This document shows positions 26,074 to 33,366 of a DNA stretch of 64,000 nucleotides, one piece after another. Positions within the stretch are counted from its first letter, which is position 1. Every line of letters begins with the position of its first letter. The stretch is from Microbacterium ureisolvens. Its GTDB lineage: Bacteria > Actinomycetota > Actinomycetes > Actinomycetales > Microbacteriaceae. The position numbers were made by a program, and so were the translations under genes. Below the pieces are notes generated by a model. The model ran no database searches. It was not told the DNA's origin and saw nothing but the letters and a program-made list of their open reading frames with translations. The stretch covers positions 186,001-250,000 of the forward strand of contig NZ_JAEUAX010000005.1 of NCBI RefSeq assembly GCF_019511645.1. Reading direction: 5' to 3'.

Positions 26074-27570
26074 TCAGGCGACGGCCTCCGCAGGCGCCTC
26101 GGCCTGCAGCTCGGTCTTGCGGCTCGCGACGCGCTTCTGCACCTCGATCATCTCGACCCGGTCGAGCTTGTAGCCGCGCATCGCGATCAGTGTGCAGATC
26201 CAGCCCAAAATCGGCAGACCGAAGAACAGCAGGATCGTCATGAGAAGGATCGCCGTGTTTGGACTGTCGGTCGGCTGTGGCATGACCGTCGAGAAGCCGA
26301 TGAGCGCAACCGCACCGAGCGCGAGCGTCGAGCCCAGTGACGAGATGATCTGGTCGACGAAGTTATAGGTTGCCGTGACCGTGGCGGGCAGGAATTTGCC
26401 TGACCGGTCGAGCTCATAGTCGATGACGTCGGCGCGCATCGCACCTGCCGCGACCGTGACCACCATCGACGCGCCATTGAGCAGCAGGTACACGAGGAAG
26501 AAGACGATGGTGAGGGGCAGGCTGCCGAGCACCGCGCGCAGGTCCACCACCAGGCAGAACGCGGCAAGCACGCCGGCGAGCATGAGGCAGATCCATGTCC
26601 ACGTCACGGTCGCGGCTTTCGAACCGCGCCTGCCTGTATAGCGGGCACCGAAGATCGCGAACACGATGCCGGGAAGAATGGCGACCAGGCTGAGGGTGGT
26701 GCCGAGCTGCATGTTGCCGAGGAGGATGCCCCACATCAGGGTTCCGATCACGGCCTGGGACTTCACGACCTGGGCGAGCTTGTCGGATGCACCGCTGATC
26801 AGGTAGCGCAAGAAAGGGCCATTGTGAGCGAGCACGTTCCACATGTCGCGCACCGAGACTTCGGCACCCTTCTTCGTCGTCGCAATATGGGCGAAACTCT
26901 CCGGCTTGTCGACACGCGCCACGCCGATGCAGGCGAGGATCTGGAAGACGAGCGAGCAGGCCACATAGGTGATGGCGGTCTCGCGGAGCATTCCGACCGT
27001 GAACTCGTTGGCATGGCGCGGCAGGAAGACGACGGTCGAGATGATCGTGAAGATCGAGGGGATCAGATAGGCGTACACCGTCGCCCACACCTGCACCGTC
27101 GGCCGTTGGCGAGGGTCGTTGGTGAGCACAGGTCCGGACATCTGACCGGCGATGTCATTCATCGACGAGCCGATGATGTAGACGATGTAGAGAGCGATGA
27201 AGAACGCAGCGCCGAGCCCCGCATCGGAACCCCACACGAACAGCATGAGGATGGCCAGAGAGCGGATGGCCCAACCGGTCAGCATGAAGAAGCGCAGCTT
27301 GCCGAACCGGAACCGCACCTTCTCGATGACCAGCCCGACGAGCGGATCGATCACACCGTCGAACACCCGGGTGACGGTGAGGATGATGCCGGCGACCGCG
27401 ACCGCGATGCCGTAGCCGGCGTTCTGCAAGTAGCTCATGAGACCGACGAGGACGTAGAAGACCATCGCCGAGCCGTTGTTCAGCTGGGAGAATGCGATCT
27501 CCCAGGTGCGGGCTCGGCGATACTGCACACCGTCGGCTTCGCTGGCTGTCTGCTTGGGGATACGCGCCAT
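26074..27570 (-). CDS. GPH-family glycoside:cation symporter
   Basis: The start at 27570 has a GAAGGAG leader and gives 498 residues with about twelve membrane helices. The N-terminal half contains GVIDPLVGLVIEK and FRFGKLRFFML, the hallmark D-P-x-x-G and cytoplasmic R/K loop of the glycoside-pentoside-hexuronide family. It would import a glycoside, pentose or hexuronide with H+ or Na+. It is convergent with AraC and divergent from the sugar-isomerase operon, whose operator region it shares. Confidence 0.88.
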   Translation of the reverse strand: MARIPKQTASEADGVQYRRARTWEIAFSQLNNGSAMVFYVLVGLMSYLQNAGYGIAVAVAGIILTVTRVFDGVIDPLVGLVIEKVRFRFGKLRFFMLTGWAIRSLAILMLFVWGSDAGLGAAFFIALYIVYIIGSSMNDIAGQMSGPVLTNDPRQRPTVQVWATVYAYLIPSIFTIISTVVFLPRHANEFTVGMLRETAITYVACSLVFQILACIGVARVDKPESFAHIATTKKGAEVSVRDMWNVLAHNGPFLRYLISGASDKLAQVVKSQAVIGTLMWGILLGNMQLGTTLSLVAILPGIVFAIFGARYTGRRGSKAATVTWTWICLMLAGVLAAFCLVVDLRAVLGSLPLTIVFFLVYLLLNGASMVVTVAAGAMRADVIDYELDRSGKFLPATVTATYNFVDQIISSLGSTLALGAVALIGFSTVMPQPTDSPNTAILLMTILLFFGLPILGWICTLIAMRGYKLDRVEMIEVQKRVASRKTELQAEAPAEAVA

Positions 27571-27766
27571 CGCGTCAACACTCCTTCGGGTCGATCTTCG
27601 ACTGCCGCGGCTCATTCCGCTCGAGGCTGCCGGAGACGACGGCAACGTTACGACGGCAATCGGACGACGAGTAGAAGCGGAGCGCGACTAGTAGAAGAGG
27701 ATCAGCAGGTTTCCCGCGCGCTCACCAGCGCCATGGCGTGAGGTCGCGAATGTCCATCGAGCTCGT

Positions 27767-27782
27767 TGGCAATCGATTGTCA
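27767..27782. promoter_or_regulatory. Operator A of the shared motif TGRCAAYCGRTTGYCA
   Basis: TGGCAATCGATTGTCA matches the motif at 16 of 16 positions and has a perfect CAATCGATTG core. It lies 56 bp upstream of the sugar-isomerase start, between that gene and the divergent GPH symporter. The same motif recurs at 37450, 52926, 55857 and 55960. Confidence 0.75.
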
Positions 27783-27837
27783 TTGGCTCCAGAGAATGGT
27801 CTACTTATCGGGCGATCCGTCACGTCGAGAGGAACTC

Positions 27838-28656
27838 ATGTCCGCGCCCCGATCCTCCCTCCAGCTGTATAGCCTGCGCACGCAGCTGAGCGATCTCGAC
27901 GGGACCTTGGAGCGCGTCGCCGCCCTCGGCATCCGGCGCGTCGAGCCCTTCTCCATCTTCGATCGGACAACGGAGCTGATTCCGGCGATGCAACGTCATG
28001 GCCTGCGCGCTCCCAGCGCTCACGCACCGTTCCTGTCCGACGAGATCCAGTACCAGGGCAAGATCGTCCCGTTACCTCCGCTCGCCGTGACGCTGCAGGC
28101 CGCCGACGCGCTCGGGATCGAGATTCTCGTGGACCCCATGGTGCCTGCTGAACGGTGGCGCACCCCCGACGACATCGCTCGCACCGCGGACCGTTTCAAC
28201 GCCGCCGCAGCCGAGGCGGCGAGCGCCGGCATCCGGGTCGGATATCACAATCACTCGTTCGAGTTCCATCACCAGGTCGCGGGGCTCAGCGCCTACGAGC
28301 ACTTCGTGTCGCTTGTGGACCCCGCCGTCGCCCTCGAGGTCGACGTCTACTGGGCGGCGGTGGCGGGGCAGGACGTCGCCGCCCTCCTGCGACGCCTCGG
28401 GGATCGCGTCGTCGCTCTCCACCTGAAGGACGGCCCGCTCGACCGCGATCCGTTCGCATCGGCGGCGGGCCTGCCCGCCGAGGAACTCGCGCAGCGCCCG
28501 CTCGGCGAGGGACAGCTCGACATCCGCGGGATCATGGACGCCGCGCCCGCGGATCGCCTCGACGTCATCGAGTTCGACCAGGTCGACGGCGATGTCTTCG
28601 AGGCGATCGCGGCGTCGCTGGCGTACCTGGAGCGAGTTCCCGATGTCGCGTCGTGA
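27838..28656 (+). CDS. Sugar phosphate isomerase/epimerase-family TIM barrel
   Basis: GAGAGGAACTC precedes ATG 27838 and gives 272 residues. The family features are LQLYSLRTQL at the first strand, VGYHNHSFEF with the metal-binding His-x-His near the middle, LEVDVYWAAVAG and VVALHLKDG with further ligands, and a late glutamate in DVIEFDQ. Members are divalent-metal isomerases or epimerases of free sugars and keto-sugars. It is the first gene of a pair with an SDR and sits behind operator A, so it belongs to the glycoside regulon. The substrate is unknown. Confidence 0.88.
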   Translation: MSAPRSSLQLYSLRTQLSDLDGTLERVAALGIRRVEPFSIFDRTTELIPAMQRHGLRAPSAHAPFLSDEIQYQGKIVPLPPLAVTLQAADALGIEILVDPMVPAERWRTPDDIARTADRFNAAAAEAASAGIRVGYHNHSFEFHHQVAGLSAYEHFVSLVDPAVALEVDVYWAAVAGQDVAALLRRLGDRVVALHLKDGPLDRDPFASAAGLPAEELAQRPLGEGQLDIRGIMDAAPADRLDVIEFDQVDGDVFEAIAASLAYLERVPDVAS

Positions 28657-29515
28657 CCTCGCCGGGCCCTTCCTGGTACTGGGCGGCACTGCGCTGATCA
28701 CCGGCGCCAGCTCGGGCCTCGGGGCCGAGTTCGCCCGTCAGCTGGGCGCGCGGAACGTGAACCTGGTCCTCGTGGCGCGGCGTGCCGGACGGCTCGAACA
28801 GCTTGCCCATGACGTCCGTGCCGACTCGGGCGTGGAGGTGACCTGCATCGACCTCGACCTCATCCCGCGGGATGCCGCGGAGTCGCTGCACGCCGAGCTC
28901 GCGCGCCGCGGGATCGCGGTCGACCTCCTCGTCAACAACGCGGGCTTCGGCACGCTGGGCGACGTCGTCGACACCGACCCCGCGACGCTCGACGACGTGA
29001 TCGCCCTGAACGTCACCGCGCTCACCGCTTTGTCGCGCCGTTTCGGCGGGGACATGGTTGCCAGCCGACGTGGCGCGGTCGTCAACGTTGCGAGCCTCAC
29101 CGCGTTGCTGCCAGCGCCCCACATGGCTGTGTACGGCGCCACCAAGGCGTACGTGCAGAGCTTCACCCAGGCGCTTGACGCCGAGTTTCGTCCGCACGGA
29201 GTCGCCGCGCTGACGGTGCTGCCCGGGCCGACCCGCACGGAGTTCTTCGACCGCTCCGGCGGCAAGGTCGGGCCCGACAGCGCCTACCTCACTCCGGCGG
29301 TTGTCGTCTCGGCGACGCTGCGCGCGCTGGACCGTTCGCGCCCCCCGCTCGTGGTCGTTCCCGGCCGGGGCAACGCGTTCTCCGCTCCCCTGCTCGGACG
29401 GATGCCGCGCCGGCTCGGCCTCTCCCTCAGTGAGCGCATGATGCGCATCGGGCTGGACATGGCGGCGAAGGATGCGGCGACCGCGGCAGACGGCTCCTCT
29501 CGCCGCAGGCAGTGA
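28643..29515 (+). CDS. Short-chain dehydrogenase (SDR, DltE-like)
   Basis: The 290-residue protein overlaps the isomerase gene by 14 bases. It has the cofactor motif TALITGASSGLGAEFARQ, the structural NNAGFG, an S at VASLTA and the catalytic Y-x-x-x-K as YGATKAY. A hydrophobic C-terminal region suggests the subgroup annotated as DltE-type SDRs. Such enzymes use NADP(H); a role in the sugar pathway is inferred only from coupling to the isomerase. Confidence 0.9.
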   Translation: MSRRDLAGPFLVLGGTALITGASSGLGAEFARQLGARNVNLVLVARRAGRLEQLAHDVRADSGVEVTCIDLDLIPRDAAESLHAELARRGIAVDLLVNNAGFGTLGDVVDTDPATLDDVIALNVTALTALSRRFGGDMVASRRGAVVNVASLTALLPAPHMAVYGATKAYVQSFTQALDAEFRPHGVAALTVLPGPTRTEFFDRSGGKVGPDSAYLTPAVVVSATLRALDRSRPPLVVVPGRGNAFSAPLLGRMPRRLGLSLSERMMRIGLDMAAKDAATAADGSSRRRQ

Positions 29516-29525
29516 GAACGACTCA

Positions 29526-29562
29526 GGGAGATGACGCCGAGCTTCAGCTCAGCGCATCTCCC
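29526..29562. terminator. Hairpin between convergent SDR and propeller-like genes
   Basis: GGGAGATG (29526-29533) pairs with CATCTCCC (29555-29562) and an inner GAGC/GCTC pair extends the structure. It lies between two convergent stops and can end both transcripts. There is no T-tract. Confidence 0.5.
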
Positions 29563-29568
29563 GAGCGG

Positions 29569-31182
29569 TCACGCGGTGAGGTCCTCCACCCTGATCAGGC
29601 GGTCGCCGCAGCGGGCGTGGCCGGAGCTCCGCGGGCGGCCCGACTCATCGGGCTCGAAGCGGATCCGGGCGCCGTCGGCCAGCCCTGACCACTCGAGACG
29701 GAGCTTCATCTCCCCGCCTACGTCGCCACGCACCAACAGGTCCGCTTCGTAGACCGTGCCGTCCACCGGGGAAGACGTGACGCGCTCCCAGCCGGTGCAG
29801 ACACTCCGACCATCGTCGCTGAAGTCCACGAAGTGCAGCTCCGCTCGAGACGCCACCTCCGGATGCGCCGCGGGCTCGCGCTCGTACTCGACGTAGCCCG
29901 AGTGGCGACCGGCGATGCGAGCGGAGCGCACATCTCGGGAATCGGTGGCGAGCCAGCGCTCGGCATCCGTCCCGGTCACGCCATACGGTACGGCGGGAAC
30001 CTCTGCTGCGGCAGGCACGGGGTCGGACGGGGGGCGGTCGACGAGGTGCGCCACGCGGATGCGCATCGTGGGATCCCCGCCGCGTCCGCTGCCGCGGACC
30101 ATCTCCATCCACATCACCTTCGTGCCGTCGGGGTGCCATGACATCGGTGAGCAGTACACCCAGTCGTCATCGTCGCTGATGAGGGGGACGCCGAGGTATG
30201 AGGGATCGGTGGACGACCGCTCGATGTCGACCAGCACGGGTCCGACGTTCCCGGGCCGGAACTCCCGCACCCCGCCCACGGCATAGATGTAGGCGGCCCA
30301 CGCGAGTTCGCGGCCGATCAGGTTCGCGTAGGGACGCGGGACCAGACCCAGTACCGCGAGATCGGTCGTCGCCGATGCCCTCGTCGACATCACGATGCCC
30401 AGTTGCTCATCGGGCGAGAGGATCGTCGTCTCGTCGTAACCGGGTGCGCGTGTCACCGGCACCACTAACTCCTCCGTGAGGTCCTGGATCACCGAGTCGG
30501 TCAGCACGCGCCCACCATCGCCCACCGACGAGATCGCCGTGCCCCCGCGGACGAACTGCTTCACCTCGCCGCCGAGAGTGGGCCGCACCCGACTGAACCC
30601 GGCGCGCGCCGGATCCGGTACGAACGTCTCGGCGCTGCTGATGACGGTCGGCCCGTCGATCACGTAGCCCTTCTCGGTGCGGCGCAGCCTCCCGAGGGCC
30701 GCGAAGGCCGTGAAGTCCTTGCGCAGCGTGGTCCACGCGATGCGCTCGTCCGGCGACACGATGATCTCCGACCAGTGGTGCGACACACGCGGGTCGGCCG
30801 CGAGACCCCACGGGTACTCGACCCCGACGAGATCTGCGTTTTCGCAGGAGTCCAGGTCCGGAGTCGCCTCGAGCACGTGGTCCCCGAGGAGCACCCGACG
30901 GTTGTCGACGAACGGCATGTGACGGATGCCGTTCGCGGTGGGCGACTGCGGGATGCGCCCCGCGAAGATCTCCCGGAAGCCGTCGCCGTCGTCGTCCACG
31001 ACCGCCGCGCGGTAGTAGTCCTCGCCGTGGGGATCGTCGTCGTGCCGGTAGAGCAGGAACACCCTGCCCGACGGCGTATAAGTGGCTGTCCCGGTGCGCA
31101 CATGGGCGGGAACCGGGACGTCGGAGATATCGATGCGGCCGAACTCCCCGGTTCGAACCGAGGTGGGTGCGGGCTCCCGCAT
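29569..31182 (-). CDS. Unrecognised 537-residue protein with propeller-like repeats
   Basis: ATG 31182 has a GAGGAAGG leader. I do not recognise the family. Repeated short segments have the look of beta-propeller blades: VDDDGDGFREIFAG, WSEIIVSPDERIAWTTL, TTILSPDEQLGIVMST, CSPMSWHPDGTKVMWMEM and LHFVDFSDDGRSVCTGWE, where S-P/H-P-D-G turns recur. There is no signal peptide. The position between two glycoside operons suggests a carbohydrate-active enzyme (lyase or glycosidase) or an accessory factor. PD40-type periplasmic proteins are an alternative, but this one appears cytoplasmic. Confidence 0.6.
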   Translation of the reverse strand: MREPAPTSVRTGEFGRIDISDVPVPAHVRTGTATYTPSGRVFLLYRHDDDPHGEDYYRAAVVDDDGDGFREIFAGRIPQSPTANGIRHMPFVDNRRVLLGDHVLEATPDLDSCENADLVGVEYPWGLAADPRVSHHWSEIIVSPDERIAWTTLRKDFTAFAALGRLRRTEKGYVIDGPTVISSAETFVPDPARAGFSRVRPTLGGEVKQFVRGGTAISSVGDGGRVLTDSVIQDLTEELVVPVTRAPGYDETTILSPDEQLGIVMSTRASATTDLAVLGLVPRPYANLIGRELAWAAYIYAVGGVREFRPGNVGPVLVDIERSSTDPSYLGVPLISDDDDWVYCSPMSWHPDGTKVMWMEMVRGSGRGGDPTMRIRVAHLVDRPPSDPVPAAAEVPAVPYGVTGTDAERWLATDSRDVRSARIAGRHSGYVEYEREPAAHPEVASRAELHFVDFSDDGRSVCTGWERVTSSPVDGTVYEADLLVRGDVGGEMKLRLEWSGLADGARIRFEPDESGRPRSSGHARCGDRLIRVEDLTA

Positions 31183-31245
31183 GGCTGTGTGCCTTCCTCG
31201 CGCAGCGTTGCGCGGTTCGGTCGGGACGACGTCGTCCCAGGGTGA

Positions 31246-31275
31246 GGCGTGCGGGCCCCGAAGGGCCCGCACGCC
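31246..31275 (-). terminator. Strong hairpin ending the MFS-GH78-GH1-SDR operon
   Basis: A perfect 13-bp GC-rich stem (GGCGTGCGGGCCC and its complement) with a CGAA loop begins one base past the SDR stop. It isolates this operon from the downstream propeller-like gene. Confidence 0.75.
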
Positions 31276-31276
31276 G

Positions 31277-32104
31277 TCAGAGGGTTTCGCCGGCGTCGGC
31301 GAGCAGGGTGCTTCCCGTCATGACGATCGACAGGTCGCTGGCGGCGAACAGCACGACTCGGGCGATGTCGTCCGGCGTACCGAGACGGCCGATGAGGCTC
31401 TGCGTCATGGCGCTCGGCACGCCGCTCGGGTTGATGCCCGCTTCGGCCATGGCCGCCATTGCCGCCTGGGCGGCCGCGATGTTCCCCTCGGTGGGCACGT
31501 AGCTCGGAGCGACGCCCAGGACGCGGATGCCTCGGGGCGCAAGCTCGAGCGCGAGCTGACGGGTGAGCCCTCGCGCGGCGTGCTTCGAGGCGACGTACGC
31601 CGAGAGTCCCTGCGCGACGCCGCGGAAGCCGGCGGTCGAGACGATGTTGACGATGACACCGCCCTCGTCCATCCGGCGTGCGGCCTCGCGGGCGCCGTTT
31701 CGAACACCGCGCGTGTTGACCGCGAACACGGCCTCCCAGAGCTCGTCGGGCATATCGAGCAGGCGTGCGCTGGGGAAGATGCCGGCGTTGTTGATCCAGA
31801 TGTCGACGCCGCCCAGCGCCGCGACCACGTCGTCGGTCGCGGCAGCGACGGCGCCGGCATCCGTCACGTCCATGGCCACGCCGACCGCGCGGCCGCCGTG
31901 ATGGTGCTCGATGTCGGCGGCGGCCGCGGCGGCCGCCGCCTGGTCGAGGTCCGCGATCGCGACCGATGCACCGGCTTCAGCGAGGCGCAATGCGATCGCC
32001 TTTCCGAGGCCCTGCGCACCTCCCGTGACGACGGCTCGCCGGTCGGCGAGTGAGAGGAGGTCGGTCAGTGGCTGCGCCGAGACGTCGGCGAAGGGGAAGG
32101 ACAT
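31277..32104 (-). CDS. Short-chain dehydrogenase (SDR)
   Basis: ATG 32104 follows GGAGACACCG and gives 275 residues. Features are the AVVTGGAQGLGKAIALRLAEAG cofactor site, an Asp in IADLD favouring NAD+, the NNAGIF motif, catalytic Ser in IVSTAG and Tyr/Lys in YVASKHA. It is the last gene of the MFS-rhamnosidase-GH1 operon, 29 bp after GH1, so it probably oxidises a released sugar. Rhamnose or glucose dehydrogenase activity is a guess. Confidence 0.9.
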   Translation of the reverse strand: MSFPFADVSAQPLTDLLSLADRRAVVTGGAQGLGKAIALRLAEAGASVAIADLDQAAAAAAAADIEHHHGGRAVGVAMDVTDAGAVAAATDDVVAALGGVDIWINNAGIFPSARLLDMPDELWEAVFAVNTRGVRNGAREAARRMDEGGVIVNIVSTAGFRGVAQGLSAYVASKHAARGLTRQLALELAPRGIRVLGVAPSYVPTEGNIAAAQAAMAAMAEAGINPSGVPSAMTQSLIGRLGTPDDIARVVLFAASDLSIVMTGSTLLADAGETL

Positions 32105-32133
32105 CGGTGTCTCCGTTTCGGGTGGGGTGCGGG

Positions 32134-33366
32134 TCAGGCCAGGCCGTTGCGCTTGGCGATCTCGCCGAGCCAGCCGAGGCTCGGCTTCGGCGTGCGCACG
32201 AACGTCTCGCGGTCGACGGCGATGAGACCGAAGGTCGGCTCCCAGTGGCCCCATTCGAAGTTGTCGAGCAGGGTCCAGTGCAGGTAGCCGCGCACGTCGA
32301 TGCCGTCGGCGATGGCGTTGTGGAGGCCGCGCAACGCCGCATCGGTGTAGCGGACGCGCTCGGTGTCGTCGCCGGTCGCGATGCCGTTCTCCGTCACGAG
32401 GATCGGCACGCCCTGCGTGACCTCGGTGGCGTGGCGCACCGCCATCTCGAGCGAGTCGGGACGGAACGTCGTACCGACGAGGGTGTTGTCGGGGAGCTTC
32501 GGGTGGGGCACGAGGCCGTTGGCGTCGACTTCCTGGCTCGAGTACGCCTGTACGCCGGCGAAGTCGTCGCCGCGGCTACCCTCCCAGAAGATGTCCTCCT
32601 TGCCGTAGCGGATCTCCTCCAGCTTCGCCTCGCCGCCGGGCTGTGCGGTGAGGGCACCCGCGGCGATGGTCCAGCCGACCTTCGCGCCGGTGCGGGCCCG
32701 GACGATCTCGCGCGCCGCGTGGTGGATGTCGACGAACTTCCGCCCGATCTCGGGGTCTGCGTAAGCGAGGAAGTTGTTGCGCGCGGCCTGCTCGCGCTCC
32801 TCGTCGCTCGCGTACTCCGCCTCGACCGTGGGACTCTGCCACTGACCGCCCGCCTGGGCCGCCATGCGGGCCATGGCCGTCATGATCGCGGCCTGCATGT
32901 TGGGCTCGTTCATCGTCGCGACCCACGCGACGCCGTCGAGGATGGTGGTGGCCTCGGTGACGAAGCGGGTGAACTTGTCCGACGCGTCGGGAGCTGACCA
33001 GCTGCCGTCCTTTGCGAACCACTGCGGTGTCGTGAAGTGCTGCAGCGTGATCACCGGCGTGATGCCGAGCTCGAAGCAGAACTCGATCTGGCGCCGGTAG
33101 TGCGCGAGCTCGGCCTTCGAGAACCGGCCGGGCAGCGGCTCGATGCGCGCCCACTCAATGCCGAAACGGTAGGAGTTCAGACCGGCCTCGGCGAGCAGTG
33201 TGATGTCTTCGCGCCAGCGGTGGTAGCTGTCGACGGCGTCGCCGGAGAGCTCCATGCCGGGGGTCACCTGCTCCTGTGCCCACCAGTCGCTGTTGACGTT
33301 GTTGCCCTCGATCTGGTGCGGCGCCGTGGACGCGCCCCACAGGAAGCCCTCGGGGAAGGTGGTCAT
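32134..33366 (-). CDS. Glycoside hydrolase family 1 beta-glucosidase-type enzyme
   Basis: The 410-residue protein has the GH1 layout: FLWGASTAPHQIEG at the N-terminus, acid/base Glu154 in TMNEPN, nucleophile Glu326 in LVTENG and the WTLLDNFEWGHWEPTFGLI terminal block. It is short for GH1 (usually 440-480) but complete. No signal peptide is present, so the substrate must be imported. The start overlaps the rhamnosidase stop by four bases, so the two enzymes are made together and probably act in sequence on a rhamnose- and glucose-bearing glycoside. Confidence 0.93.
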   Translation of the reverse strand: MTTFPEGFLWGASTAPHQIEGNNVNSDWWAQEQVTPGMELSGDAVDSYHRWREDITLLAEAGLNSYRFGIEWARIEPLPGRFSKAELAHYRRQIEFCFELGITPVITLQHFTTPQWFAKDGSWSAPDASDKFTRFVTEATTILDGVAWVATMNEPNMQAAIMTAMARMAAQAGGQWQSPTVEAEYASDEEREQAARNNFLAYADPEIGRKFVDIHHAAREIVRARTGAKVGWTIAAGALTAQPGGEAKLEEIRYGKEDIFWEGSRGDDFAGVQAYSSQEVDANGLVPHPKLPDNTLVGTTFRPDSLEMAVRHATEVTQGVPILVTENGIATGDDTERVRYTDAALRGLHNAIADGIDVRGYLHWTLLDNFEWGHWEPTFGLIAVDRETFVRTPKPSLGWLGEIAKRNGLA

